Part shown: one piece after another, positions 43,521 to 51,958 of the stretch
How positions within the stretch are numbered: position 1 is the first letter of the stretch
Layout of the letters: each line of letters starts with the position of its first letter
Source: Alkalicoccobacillus murimartini
Lineage (GTDB): Bacteria > Bacillota > Bacilli > Bacillales > Bacillaceae_D
Direction of reading: 5' to 3'
Length of the DNA: 64,000 bases
Assembly (NCBI RefSeq): GCF_030813245.1
Contig: NZ_JAUSUA010000002.1
Location: forward strand, 372,001-436,000
Translations under genes and position numbers: made by a program
The notes under the pieces: generated by a model
Told to the model about the DNA's origin: nothing
The model's input: only the letters and a program-made list of their open reading frames with translations
Databases searched by the model: none

Positions 43521-44786
43521 TTAATTAAACCCAAACCCCACACCCCCCTCTTCCCCTGTCACCATATCCTTCACCCTATACTCATTCCTCTCTACCTCAT
43601 CCTGCCCCACTACCACAACATACCTAACTTTCTGCTTATTCGCTCTCTCCATCGCTTTGCTCAATTTCTTCCCACCTAATTCACATTCCACTCGGTAGCC
43701 TTGTTGTCTCAAATATCTTGCTAACTTCAATGATTCTTTCTGAGTCTGTAATGGGATGATGTAGTAGTCTATCTCTGATAACATCTCATCACGCCCCTGC
43801 ATAGCTACTGCAATAACATCCAGTCCAAATGAAATACCGACTGTTGCGATGTTTTCGCCTGAGCCTACTAGTCCTCCAATGGCATTCTCGTATCTTCCGC
43901 CGCTACCTATGCTTGATTGAATGGAGCCGTCTTTTAGAAACATTTCATAGATGGTGCCAGTGTATATTTCTAAGCCGCGAGCAAGTAGAGGATTGAATTG
44001 ACATTGGTCCGTCATATCTAGGTATTCAAGGTAGGTTTGCAATTCCTCTATTTCACTGAGTCCCTGTCTGATATGTTCATTCTGCTTTGCGTATTGTTCA
44101 AAGAATTCCCTACTATCAGATTGTAAAAAGGTCATGACTTGCTCTAATGAAGAAGATGGAACAGCTAGATCCAATAGTTCACTACGTATAGCCTCGACTC
44201 CTACCTTTTCCACTTTATCAATCGTTAGAATCACTTTGTTCATTAAGTCCTCGGGCACTTTAAACACTTCTAGCATTCCTATTAAGAGTTTACGATTGTT
44301 GTATTGAATCACAACATCCAGATTCAGCTTCTTAAAAGCATCAATTGCCATCATCATAAGCTCAGCTTCAGCCATTTGTGATTTTACTCCAACGATGTCG
44401 ACATCACATTGAGTAAATTCTCTCAGTCTGCCTTTTTTTATTGGACCATCCCGAAAAACCTTTCCTATCTCATAGCGTTTAAATGGAAACCCAACGGTTG
44501 GATTTAAGGCGATAACCTTTGCAAAAGGAATGGTCAGGTCATACCTTAAAGCCAGGTCTCGCTCTCCTCTGTCCGTCAACCTGTACATTTCATTGAGAAT
44601 CTCTGCCCCGCCTGCATATTTTGAGGCCATGAGTGAGGTGTAATTTAGGATAGGTGTCTCCAATGGTTTACAGCCGTACTCTGTGAATGTCTGCTCGAGC
44701 ACTTGTTGAATCTTACGTCTTGTGTTTTGCTCCTCTGGCATAAAATCCTGTGTTCCTTTGACGTTCTGATAGCTCATCTTTTTCAT
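43521..44786 (-). CDS. hisS: histidyl-tRNA synthetase (divergent, stand-alone copy)
   Basis: A ~421-residue class II synthetase. Motif 2 is RYEIGKVFRDGPIKKGRLREF, the histidine-binding loop ARGLEIYTGTIYE replaces the usual RGLDYYTGT, motif 3 is GSGGRYENAIGGL, and a C-terminal HGTP anticodon-binding domain is present (about 330-415), so it is probably a charging enzyme rather than HisZ. ATG at 44786 follows GGAGG by 8 bases. It is not next to aspS, unlike B. subtilis hisS, which suggests a second copy or relocated gene. The leader encodes a His-rich peptide and a terminator, implying control by charged tRNA-His. Confidence 0.88.
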   Translation of the reverse strand: MKKMSYQNVKGTQDFMPEEQNTRRKIQQVLEQTFTEYGCKPLETPILNYTSLMASKYAGGAEILNEMYRLTDRGERDLALRYDLTIPFAKVIALNPTVGFPFKRYEIGKVFRDGPIKKGRLREFTQCDVDIVGVKSQMAEAELMMMAIDAFKKLNLDVVIQYNNRKLLIGMLEVFKVPEDLMNKVILTIDKVEKVGVEAIRSELLDLAVPSSSLEQVMTFLQSDSREFFEQYAKQNEHIRQGLSEIEELQTYLEYLDMTDQCQFNPLLARGLEIYTGTIYEMFLKDGSIQSSIGSGGRYENAIGGLVGSGENIATVGISFGLDVIAVAMQGRDEMLSEIDYYIIPLQTQKESLKLARYLRQQGYRVECELGGKKLSKAMERANKQKVRYVVVVGQDEVERNEYRVKDMVTGEEGGVGFGFN

Positions 44787-44815
44787 GTGTGTTGCCTCCA
44801 ATTCGTTTAGAATAC

Positions 44816-44863
44816 AGAAAAAACCGCATTGCGCTTAAGCTGGTTCACTTAATCAATGCGGTT
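44816..44863 (-). terminator. attenuator terminator upstream of hisS
   Basis: AACCGCATTG and CAATGCGGTT form a perfect 10-base stem, extended inside by TTAAG/CTTAA; on the minus strand it runs into TTTTTT. It lies between the leader peptide and the hisS ribosome binding site, so read-through is needed to express hisS. Confidence 0.85.
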
Positions 44864-44872
44864 CATGAGAAA

Positions 44873-44920
44873 TAGTCTTCCTATGTTCGATTTTTTAAAG
44901 AGATCGAATTAGCAAGACTA
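44873..44920 (-). promoter_or_regulatory. pause-type hairpin of the hisS leader
   Basis: TAGUCUU (44914-44920), which includes the leader stop codon, pairs with AAGACUA (44873-44879); an inner UUCGAU/AUCGAA stem (44903-44908 with 44886-44891) nests inside. A ribosome stalled on the His codons would cover the first arm. The alternative antiterminator pairing was not resolved by eye. Confidence 0.55.
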
Positions 44921-44959
44921 GCTCGTATGATGATGTAGTTGTGTAGTTAAAAAGTTCAT
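44918..44959 (-). CDS. His-rich leader peptide of the hisS attenuator
   Basis: A 13-codon reading frame, MNFLTTQLHHHTS, starts at an ATG 6 bases after AGAGGTG and contains three consecutive CAT (His) codons at positions 9-11. It is followed at once by a nested hairpin and then a terminator, and next by a histidyl-tRNA synthetase gene. This is the arrangement of classic ribosome-mediated His attenuation. Confidence 0.75.
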   Translation of the reverse strand: MNFLTTQLHHHTS

Positions 44960-45032
44960 AAGATACACCTCTGTGAGTGATTAGATCTTATCTTATAGGA
45001 AAAAGAAGGGAAAAAAAACTACCCTTTTCAGA

Positions 45033-45581
45033 CTAATCCTTCTTCGCCATTGGAGGCATACCTAACACTTCTTTATCAAAACGCTCCGGAATAAGTGTCT
45101 TGTACATTAGCACGCCAAGATCTCCGTTATCGTTCTCATGAGTGAAATAGTCAATGTAGCCTTTTCGTTTGTACATATCTAACAGCCATGGATGCTTGCG
45201 ACCTGATGTTCCGAGTACGTATGCAGGTACTTTGTACGTATCGATAAATAGTGTGTTCTCGACATACTCCATAAGCTTGTTACCAACGCCTTGTCCACTT
45301 AAATCAGGAGCGGTTGCGAACCACCAGACAAACGGATAGCCTGAGACAGGGGTTGTACTTTCCCATGGGAAGCGAATGGTAATCGTAGACACTAAGCGAC
45401 CATCTCGTTCTAACACAACAGCTGTTGATTTCTCTATATTTTCAGTGACCATCTCAAGTGTCGCTCGTGTAGATGGCCAATCAATGCCCATATCAGCCAG
45501 CGGTTTAAACGCGGTATTCATTAATTCTAGAAATGCTGGTGCATCCTCTTTTGTTGCGATGCGAAATATATCTTTGCTCAT
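45033..45581 (-). CDS. GNAT family N-acetyltransferase
   Basis: A 182-residue acetyltransferase: IATKEDAPAFLELMNTAF at the start and the acetyl-CoA-binding segment ATAPDLSGQGVGNKLMEYVE (Q/R-x2-G-x-G/A type) near residue 90. Substrate unknown. ATG behind GGAGGATTATGC. A palindrome (45618-45633) lies in the upstream region. Confidence 0.85.
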   Translation of the reverse strand: MSKDIFRIATKEDAPAFLELMNTAFKPLADMGIDWPSTRATLEMVTENIEKSTAVVLERDGRLVSTITIRFPWESTTPVSGYPFVWWFATAPDLSGQGVGNKLMEYVENTLFIDTYKVPAYVLGTSGRKHPWLLDMYKRKGYIDYFTHENDNGDLGVLMYKTLIPERFDKEVLGMPPMAKKD

Positions 45582-45617
45582 GCATAATCCTCCACTGTTG
45601 CGTAATGTTAATATGTT

Positions 45618-45633
45618 TAACGTAGATACGTTA
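45618..45633. promoter_or_regulatory. palindrome upstream of the GNAT gene
   Basis: TAACGTAGATACGTTA is a 16-base inverted repeat with one mismatched pair at the centre, flanked by TAATG and CATTA. It lies ~40 bases before the GNAT start and may be an operator. Confidence 0.4.
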
Positions 45634-45704
45634 GCATTACTCTAAAACGTTTGCTAAGCTCTCGTCAAATTCGTGAGCTCAACATTCGATACCATTTTCT
45701 AGTA

Positions 45705-46907
45705 TTATGCCTTTATCTCTTCAACATCACTCTTCACAATTGAAAAATAAGTATCGGCAAGTATCCGGACCCCTCGTTTAATTTGCTCAGCATCGCAATA
45801 CGTGAAGCACAATCTGATCTCGTTAGATGGGCGGTTATCCTGATAAAATGAGGTTCCAGGCACAATGCTTACTCCGTTTCGGAATGCTCTAGCTGCCAAT
45901 TCATCCGTATCAATGTCTTTCTTAAATCGCACCCATATGAAAAATCCACCCTCCGGAATATGAAAGGAAATGTGATCTTGAAAAGTCTGTTGTAGTGCCT
46001 CAACCATCACATCCCGTTTCACACGATAATCATCAATCAGGCTAGTAAGGTGCGTTTGAAAAGAGAGCTTCGTAAATAACTGAGCAAGAATTTCTTGTGT
46101 TAGTGGGTTGGTTTGACTGCCTTGCAGAAAGATATTTAACTTTGACAGAACTTCACCTTTAGCAATGATCCACCCTATCCTTACTCCTGGACCAATAATC
46201 TTTGAGAACGTCCCAATGTAAATAACGTGACTTGGTGCATAGGAGTAAACAGATGGTTGATAGTCAGTTGTGAAACTTAACTCTCCATAGGCATCATCTT
46301 CAAGAATATAAAAGCTGTATTGCTCGGCGAGTTTGGCTAATTTTTCTCTGCGATCCTGAGAGAGATTCACCCCACCCGGATTATGAAAGTTCGGCATGAT
46401 ATAGATGAATTTAGGGGCTTTTCTTTTCTTAAGAGCCGCTTCCACCTCATCTACCACCAGTCCATTCCTATCAATTGGAAATGAGGTAATCTTTGCACCA
46501 GCAAGTTGAAATGCTTGTGTTGCTCCAAAAAAAGTTGGTGCTTCGACCCACACCTCATCACCTGTATTAATGAGCGTCCTTGCTGCTACATCAATCGCAT
46601 GCTGCGCGCCAGATGTCGTTAAAATTTGATCTAGATCCACTTCAATTGAACGATGAACAGCGCTCTCTTTTATCCACTGCTTTGTTTTATTTATCCCGTC
46701 ACCACCAAAATAGTGAAGAGCCAAGTGACCACCTGAAAGAATGGCCTCACTAGCTGCTTCACTTAAGGCTTGAAGTGGAAACAAGTCAGAATTCGGATAG
46801 CCAAACGACAGATGAACATGAGAGTCTTCCGTTGTGATCGTCCCTCCAATGGAAGACTTCTCAGGAAGATATTTAGCATACTCATACTCTTTTAATTGAT
46901 TAACCAT
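45705..46907 (-). CDS. PLP-dependent aminotransferase (class I/II, 2-aminoadipate type)
   Basis: A ~400-residue fold type I aminotransferase. It has TTSGAQHAIDVAARTLI, YIMPNFHNPGGVNLS, the DDAYGEL motif, the PLP lysine in YIGTFSKIIGPGVRIGWI and a C-terminal NEIRLCF arginine. It resembles MocR-related and LysN-type aminotransferases without the HTH domain. ATG at 46907 is chosen (GAGGTG upstream). Substrate unknown. Confidence 0.88.
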   Translation of the reverse strand: MVNQLKEYEYAKYLPEKSSIGGTITTEDSHVHLSFGYPNSDLFPLQALSEAASEAILSGGHLALHYFGGDGINKTKQWIKESAVHRSIEVDLDQILTTSGAQHAIDVAARTLINTGDEVWVEAPTFFGATQAFQLAGAKITSFPIDRNGLVVDEVEAALKKRKAPKFIYIMPNFHNPGGVNLSQDRREKLAKLAEQYSFYILEDDAYGELSFTTDYQPSVYSYAPSHVIYIGTFSKIIGPGVRIGWIIAKGEVLSKLNIFLQGSQTNPLTQEILAQLFTKLSFQTHLTSLIDDYRVKRDVMVEALQQTFQDHISFHIPEGGFFIWVRFKKDIDTDELAARAFRNGVSIVPGTSFYQDNRPSNEIRLCFTYCDAEQIKRGVRILADTYFSIVKSDVEEIKA

Positions 46908-47011
46908 TGAACACACACCTCATTTTAGACTCTGTTCACTTCATTCATGCGCTTCAATTAAATGATGTTCAAATTCAAATGGTAAGTCAACTGTAGCCTG
47001 TTTATTTAGTC

Positions 47012-47045
47012 AAAAAAAGTCCTCAGTCACACAAGCGCGAGGACT
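47012..47045 (-). terminator. terminator after the two small membrane genes
   Basis: AGTCCTC (47019-47025) and GAGGACT (47039-47045) pair, with a 13-base loop; on the minus strand TTTTTTT follows. It supports a transcript covering 47424-47056. Confidence 0.8.
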
Positions 47046-47055
47046 ATATACATCT

Positions 47056-47199
47056 CTAATATGATTTTAACTTTTCCACCAAATAAGCCAAAAATATCGC
47101 GATAACTTGTGGGATCAAGTTTAGAAAACTAACCAGGATGACTAATTGAAAGGACGTTAAGGGTTTGAAATAACCTTCCCAACGATCAACTCCAGCCAT
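47056..47199 (-). CDS. 47-residue small membrane protein
   Basis: A short frame starting at ATG 47199: MAGVDRWEGYFKPLTSFQLV followed by a hydrophobic span (ILVSFLNLIPQVIAIFLAYL) and EKLKSY. The binding site is weak (AAGTGAC). It lies 15 bases after another small membrane gene and directly before a terminator, so it probably belongs to the same transcript. No family recognised. Confidence 0.5.
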   Translation of the reverse strand: MAGVDRWEGYFKPLTSFQLVILVSFLNLIPQVIAIFLAYLVEKLKSY

Positions 47200-47214
47200 G
47201 TCACTTAAAAAGTA

Positions 47215-47424
47215 TTACGAAACCAGTAGAGAAACGATATTACCTAGAAAAATAAATACAGAGTAGCTAAAGAATTTACATGAGAAAGCAAGAACTGAGG
47301 TCACACCAATCATGAGTAAATACCCGCTCATAGACGTAGTAGCGAAATCCTGATACATGGAATAAAATACGTAGGGAAAGCCATACAAACAAACGATTAG
47401 AATACCGATCATTACTTTTCTCAT
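47215..47424 (-). CDS. 69-residue small membrane protein
   Basis: A hydrophobic protein with about two to three spans (MIGILIVCLYGFPYVFY; GYLLMIGVTSVLAFSC; YSVFIFLGNIVSLLV). ATG at 47424 is chosen because GAGAGGAC precedes it; an open frame continues to 47520. Function unknown. Confidence 0.55.
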   Translation of the reverse strand: MRKVMIGILIVCLYGFPYVFYSMYQDFATTSMSGYLLMIGVTSVLAFSCKFFSYSVFIFLGNIVSLLVS

Positions 47425-47544
47425 TTCAATTGTCCTCTCACTGAGAATGGTCATGTTCAATTTGTAATAATTATACATATACATTTGATTATAAACGAAT
47501 GGTGTGTAAAAGGAAGTCATATCTTGGTTTCTTCTTGCAGATAT

Positions 47545-47581
47545 TGAAAAGCAATACCCACCTCAACGGTTGAGGTGGGTA
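47545..47581 (-). terminator. terminator of the TcaA-like gene
   Basis: A perfect 13-base inverted repeat (arms TACCCACCTCAAC and GTTGAGGTGGGTA with a one-base centre) begins 10 bases after the stop codon; on the minus strand it is followed by TTGCTTTTC. Confidence 0.8.
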
Positions 47582-47590
47582 TCATCTCTT

Positions 47591-49414
47591 CTAAATCTCC
47601 TTACTATCGATTTCCTTAACATCTCCAACGAGCTCAGATAATTCCCATCGCTCTTCGTCTTCGTTATATATAACAATATAAGTAGCATTAAAGGTTTTTT
47701 GTAAATCTGCTTTATCTGTGTAATAGATTTCATAGATTTCTTTTGTTTTAATGGTATAACTTCCATTGTCATTTGCACTGACACTAGTTGTTTCCGCATC
47801 TATAAAATATTGAGAAATTTCTCGGTCATACAGATCTATCATGTATGATTCGATTCCTTTTTTATATTCCGGCGTCACATAGTTATCAATATAAGACGGA
47901 TCACCATAATTAACACCACTTACGTAGCTAGATATAAATGAATAGACAAGTGAATCTGCTTGGTCCTCACTTAGCTTTACTTTTGAACCTTCTTCAATGG
48001 CAGAATCTGTTGAGGAGACTTCATCTTGATCCTCTTTTGTAAATGAGAACGTTTCAGTTGGTTCGCCATACCCATACGTAGAACCGATGATGGTCCATGC
48101 ATCGTCTTTAAAGGTCAACTCATACTCCCTATCCCATTCGGTGAATTGAAGGGAAGGCGTATCACCAGGGTAATATGTGTCTTCTTCCCATTCCTCATAT
48201 ACAACGACATTCGCTTTCCATGTTTGCCCATGCTCTACGATCGTTGTCTCATTCCAGTCAAAACCAGTTTCTACTAAATACCCTGCATATAGATAATCCC
48301 ATTCGAGGTTACTCTCAATACTTGATTTGTAGTCGCTGTACGCTTCTTTTCCAAAGTGTTTGAGTTTATCTACGTTTCCTTCCTGTTTAGCCGTTCTGAC
48401 AGAAAGTAGTGCTTCGTTTATGGTATTACTTAGCTGTTCTTTTACTTCATCATTTGGCGCAAAATAACCATCAATCGTTTCATAGATTGGGCTAGACACG
48501 CTTTTTAATAAGCCGAATGGTGACTCTGCCTCAATATGATACGTTAACGTGCCGTCTGTGAGCACAGGTCCAAACTCAAAAGGAGAAGAAGTCACATCTA
48601 TTTCATTGTTTGTATCCTCTAATATAAGTTTTGTTCCCTCAATCATCGGTTCAACAGATAAAAATGCTGTATTCAAATCAAAGCCAAGACTGTAATAGTA
48701 GTCACCTTCAAAAAGATTCACGTTTAGTTCCTTTTCATTTATGCCAAAATCATTTTCGACCGTTCCTTTAATTTGATAATGACCAGGAAGGTAGTAACCA
48801 AAGAAAAATTCTTCATTCGCCCATATTGGAGAGACGTCTGTGTCGTCTACTGTAAATTCAATCTCTTCCATATTGGTGCTCACATATAAAGGTAATGCTT
48901 CTAACACAAATTGATAGTTATCAAAGACTAACCACTTACTGCCTGAGTTTGTGAAAGTGATAGGGAAGTCCATGTAGTAATCGGAGTAGTCGACGACCTC
49001 TCTTGGGCTATCCACAACTTCTGATTCAGCTGACCACTTGTATATTAAAGCCGAATGAGCATCAGGGTCTTCATCTAGGTACTCAAAAAACGCATCCACA
49101 TGAGTATCTTCTACTTTTAAATCAGGATCACTTGATGCTAAGTGACTCTTCACGGCATTATGGTCACGATCAGCAACAGCTTCGAGGAATGAATCTAAAA
49201 CTCTATCCTTATCCGCTAATGTTTTTCCTGTAAAAAAGAGCGCACCCGCGATAACAATCACACCGGCACTTGCACCAACAATGATTTTTGTTTTTTTGCT
49301 AAATGGTTTCATTGTAGCATTTACTTGTTCTTGTTCCGGTAGCTTTGTTCCACACTTGCTACAGAAAGCTTGGTTACGGTTTTTATGTTGACACTTTGGA
49401 CATACTTGCATCAT
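47591..49414 (-). CDS. zinc-ribbon membrane protein of the TcaA/YvbJ type
   Basis: A ~607-residue protein. A zinc ribbon (CPKCQHKNRNQAFCSKCG, residues 4-21) is followed by a basic stretch, one membrane span (IIVGASAGVIVIAGALFFTG) and a ~540-residue extracytoplasmic part made of several alpha/beta repeats. This is the plan of TcaA (teicoplanin resistance associated) and B. subtilis YvbJ. ATG at 49414 follows GGAG. It lies downstream of two more zinc-ribbon genes. Confidence 0.75.
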   Translation of the reverse strand: MMQVCPKCQHKNRNQAFCSKCGTKLPEQEQVNATMKPFSKKTKIIVGASAGVIVIAGALFFTGKTLADKDRVLDSFLEAVADRDHNAVKSHLASSDPDLKVEDTHVDAFFEYLDEDPDAHSALIYKWSAESEVVDSPREVVDYSDYYMDFPITFTNSGSKWLVFDNYQFVLEALPLYVSTNMEEIEFTVDDTDVSPIWANEEFFFGYYLPGHYQIKGTVENDFGINEKELNVNLFEGDYYYSLGFDLNTAFLSVEPMIEGTKLILEDTNNEIDVTSSPFEFGPVLTDGTLTYHIEAESPFGLLKSVSSPIYETIDGYFAPNDEVKEQLSNTINEALLSVRTAKQEGNVDKLKHFGKEAYSDYKSSIESNLEWDYLYAGYLVETGFDWNETTIVEHGQTWKANVVVYEEWEEDTYYPGDTPSLQFTEWDREYELTFKDDAWTIIGSTYGYGEPTETFSFTKEDQDEVSSTDSAIEEGSKVKLSEDQADSLVYSFISSYVSGVNYGDPSYIDNYVTPEYKKGIESYMIDLYDREISQYFIDAETTSVSANDNGSYTIKTKEIYEIYYTDKADLQKTFNATYIVIYNEDEERWELSELVGDVKEIDSKEI

Positions 49415-49525
49415 GTTCAACTCCAGATCTATTCAAGGTAGTTCGTGACTTTTTCGGTTAATGTCACATCAAAATTCCAGTTAAAATTTCCGTATTCAAT
49501 GTTTCCACCCCAAATCATTCCGTTT

Positions 49526-50971
49526 TTAAGCAGCTGATTTATTTATATAGGTGTCTTCCTGTCTAAATTTTTGTGAAAGGATACATCCTACCCACGCTGA
49601 TGCACCTGCAAATAACGTGCTAATAAAGAAACCAATAAACCAAGAAGACCCTATTTGAACACTGCCCTCCCAGAATGTAAGAGAAAATGATGTTAACCAA
49701 ATAACAACCGAATGGATCAATCCTACTGAAACTGCATAAGCGACTACAGCTCGAAGTAAGCTTGTTCTTTGTCTAGAGACCCATAGGAATCCTGCTAGAC
49801 CATGAATGAGAATTGGAATAAGAACAAAAAATCTCGCTCCTCCAAAAACCTCTTCTATATCTTCCTTTACATAATCATCCTCTGGGGTCACTTTAGCCCC
49901 TGTTAAAGCAGAATAACTGACAGAGTATTTTTCGTAATAAAAATCGATATCAGCCGAAATTGTAGATAGCTGACTGATATGCCAAGTGTACGAACCTAGC
50001 TGCGATAACAATGCTACGTAAGGGAGCGTTTGATCATCATAATCTTCTTTTGATAGATCACTTGTCATACCTACCGCTGCAGTCAGAACAAGTAGACAAG
50101 CCACAGAATGAATGACTGCTCGCTTAAACGCAGAAAGATAGCTAAAGTTATGTGATGCTAGGCTGAGTGTCAAACCAACTGTGATAAAAAGCGCACTAAT
50201 AACAAAGCCATGAATAAACGCACTAAAAAATCCATACGAAGCTGTTAATGAAAATGTACCAAAAAACCCTGCATCCAATATGTCTGTTGTTCTAGTCGCA
50301 AATAAACTAACGATGCTTAAAAGCAAGGCATAGATAACAGCAGGTACTAGAATATGGATTGCTTTTTGTTGAATTGATTGTCCTATTTTCTTCCTGCCAA
50401 TTAAAAACCCCACAATACTAAACACAATAGCCGGGAGGAGTAGCATGAAGACCAATCCACCCTGCATCAATAAATCCATATTCATCATGTCCTGCTCTAC
50501 TAAATTAAATGTCAGACTAACAGAGTGAAGGACCATTAATACATCAATAAATGAAATGATATTGATACTCACCCCAAAACCAAAGCCGTCAAAGAATTCA
50601 TCCGCGATAAAATTATTTAGCGAACCTGCAAACATAGCAGCGATAATAGAAAGAATAATAAGTGCAGCTATTGGATAAATCGCTAATTTTACAAACGAAA
50701 GAGGTGTTGTCTCACTCTGAGTGTGAGGTGATTCTGGAACAAAAGGAGTAGACGCTTGAACCGTTGAAATTCTATTAACTTCTGTACCTGTTCCGCAAGT
50801 CGTACAATATCTAGCATGACGCATCAAATCGCCACCACATGTTGAGCAGTGTTGATTCCCTTGATCTATAAGAGTTGGCTTCTTATCTTTGATATCCGTC
50901 AAAGCCACACCATCATGCTGACAATAAAGAGCTTCCGATGAATTTTTCGTTCCACATTGTTTACAATACAT
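49526..50971 (-). CDS. zinc-ribbon polytopic membrane protein
   Basis: A 481-residue protein with two N-terminal zinc ribbons (CKQCGTKNSSEALYC; CSTCGGDLMRHARYCTTCG) and about eight membrane spans. It follows the gene at 50989-51495 by 17 bases, so the two are probably co-transcribed. No specific family recognised beyond zinc-ribbon membrane proteins of Bacillaceae. Confidence 0.7.
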   Translation of the reverse strand: MYCKQCGTKNSSEALYCQHDGVALTDIKDKKPTLIDQGNQHCSTCGGDLMRHARYCTTCGTGTEVNRISTVQASTPFVPESPHTQSETTPLSFVKLAIYPIAALIILSIIAAMFAGSLNNFIADEFFDGFGFGVSINIISFIDVLMVLHSVSLTFNLVEQDMMNMDLLMQGGLVFMLLLPAIVFSIVGFLIGRKKIGQSIQQKAIHILVPAVIYALLLSIVSLFATRTTDILDAGFFGTFSLTASYGFFSAFIHGFVISALFITVGLTLSLASHNFSYLSAFKRAVIHSVACLLVLTAAVGMTSDLSKEDYDDQTLPYVALLSQLGSYTWHISQLSTISADIDFYYEKYSVSYSALTGAKVTPEDDYVKEDIEEVFGGARFFVLIPILIHGLAGFLWVSRQRTSLLRAVVAYAVSVGLIHSVVIWLTSFSLTFWEGSVQIGSSWFIGFFISTLFAGASAWVGCILSQKFRQEDTYINKSAA

Positions 50972-50988
50972 AGTACCCTCCTATCCCC

Positions 50989-51495
50989 TTAGACGTTATT
51001 CTGATGGGTTGCAGCTGTGCCACAACATGGGCAAAAATTACTTGTTTCTGGCATAGACTCTGAGCAAGTTCCACAAGCAACGAGCGCAGTAGGATCAACT
51101 TTTTCCTCAACCACAAGCTCAGATCCACAGCCCCCACAAAAAGACGCATTCGCATCATTTTCCTTATGACACTGTGTACATACAACACCCAACTTTGATT
51201 CCTCACTTAACACCGATAGCTCTTTACTCTTCTGATAGACAAACGTATCATGTGCCACAATCTGTGAACTTAATGACTGTAAGTCCTCATCGAGAAGCGC
51301 ACCTGCCCTCAGCTTCTCATACGCCTTTTGACCAAGCTGAAGCAAAACCTCCGCCTTCTCCGCAGACTTCCCCTGTATCTCACGTTTGATCTTCATCATC
51401 TCTTGTGACGTTTGAAACTTCTGCTTTCCTTGATCAATACCACCCTGAACCTTAGAGAGACCCTCTCCAACCTTGTCTTTCCATCCTGTTGTCAT
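50989..51495 (-). CDS. zinc-ribbon protein with N-terminal helical region
   Basis: A ~168-residue cytoplasmic protein. The N-terminal 100 residues are helical (GWKDKVGEGLSKVQGGIDQG and onward). Two zinc ribbons follow (CTQCHKENDANASFCGGCG; CGTCSESMPETSNFCPCCG). ATG at 51495 is chosen from the domain start; GGGAG lies 12 bases upstream. Its first ~70 bases and upstream region are duplicated at 52885-53059. Confidence 0.7.
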   Translation of the reverse strand: MTTGWKDKVGEGLSKVQGGIDQGKQKFQTSQEMMKIKREIQGKSAEKAEVLLQLGQKAYEKLRAGALLDEDLQSLSSQIVAHDTFVYQKSKELSVLSEESKLGVVCTQCHKENDANASFCGGCGSELVVEEKVDPTALVACGTCSESMPETSNFCPCCGTAATHQNNV

Positions 51496-51599
51496 ATAAT
51501 ATCGTATCTCCCTTCTATGTAAGTGAAATTCCATGCTATTATACTAAAAGACTATGAAAAAGTAACTATTATATTTGAATTTAATGTAAATAAAGGTTA
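51425..51599. repeat. direct repeat Z (copy 1: 5' end of zinc-ribbon gene and its promoter region)
   Basis: This ~175-base segment is repeated almost perfectly at 52885-53059 in the same orientation (few differences, e.g. ATGCTATTATAC versus ATGACATTATAC). Copy 1 is part of the intact gene at 50989-51495. Confidence 0.92.
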
Positions 51600-51605
51600 G
51601 TGAAA

Positions 51606-51637
51606 GAAAAAAACACTCAAGCTCGTTGGCTTGAGTG
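51606..51637 (-). terminator. terminator downstream of the orphan immunity-like gene
   Basis: CACTCAAGC (51614-51622) and GCTTGAGTG (51629-51637) pair perfectly; on the minus strand TTTTTTT follows. It insulates the zinc-ribbon genes from transcripts entering from the right. Confidence 0.8.
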
Positions 51638-51654
51638 GGGGAGGAGTTTGTTTT

Positions 51655-51750
51655 TTCTGATGTGAGTTTGCGCACTTATTGGTTTTCGCGCATGTGATCA
51701 TGTTTTTTGCACATTACGTTTTTCTCAGTTCTAACCTTTCCGCACATTCT
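51655..51750. repeat. short degenerate array E (GCGCA/GCACA family)
   Basis: Five or so words (TTGCGCACTT, TCGCGCATGT, TTGCACATTA, CCGCACATTC) lie at ~20-25-base spacing. They resemble array D at 57876-58335 and a shorter one at about 56833-56925. Confidence 0.5.
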
Positions 51751-51835
51751 CTAATACATAAATTATTTAATTTTAAAATTAATGTATTAGATAGCTAGTT
51801 CATGCTATTAATTTCAAACATGTAAAAATGTACAA

Positions 51836-51946
51836 TCAGAAATCTGTACCTCTTGAAAAATCTGCTTCATTAACTTTCCATCTTCCATTCTCTTTTAACA
51901 TCCACACATCAATAAATGTTAATCCATCTGTATCCTCTTCAGATTT
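51836..51946 (-). pseudogene. 3' remnant of a gene in the type VII region
   Basis: On the minus strand an open frame with no start encodes KSEEDTDGLTFIDVWMLKEN and continues GRWKVNEADFSRGTDF to a stop at 51836. It has the look of the last strands of an SnoaL/NTF2-like or similar small domain. The upstream part is missing; the next gene ends only 13 bases away. Confidence 0.45.
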
Positions 51947-51958
51947 TCATGCTCTATT

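Noticed and set aside
44816-45010. T-box riboswitch upstream of hisS
   Set aside because: The leader is short and no T-box core (GGGUGGNACCGCG-like) or specifier stem is visible; the His leader peptide explains the terminator better.
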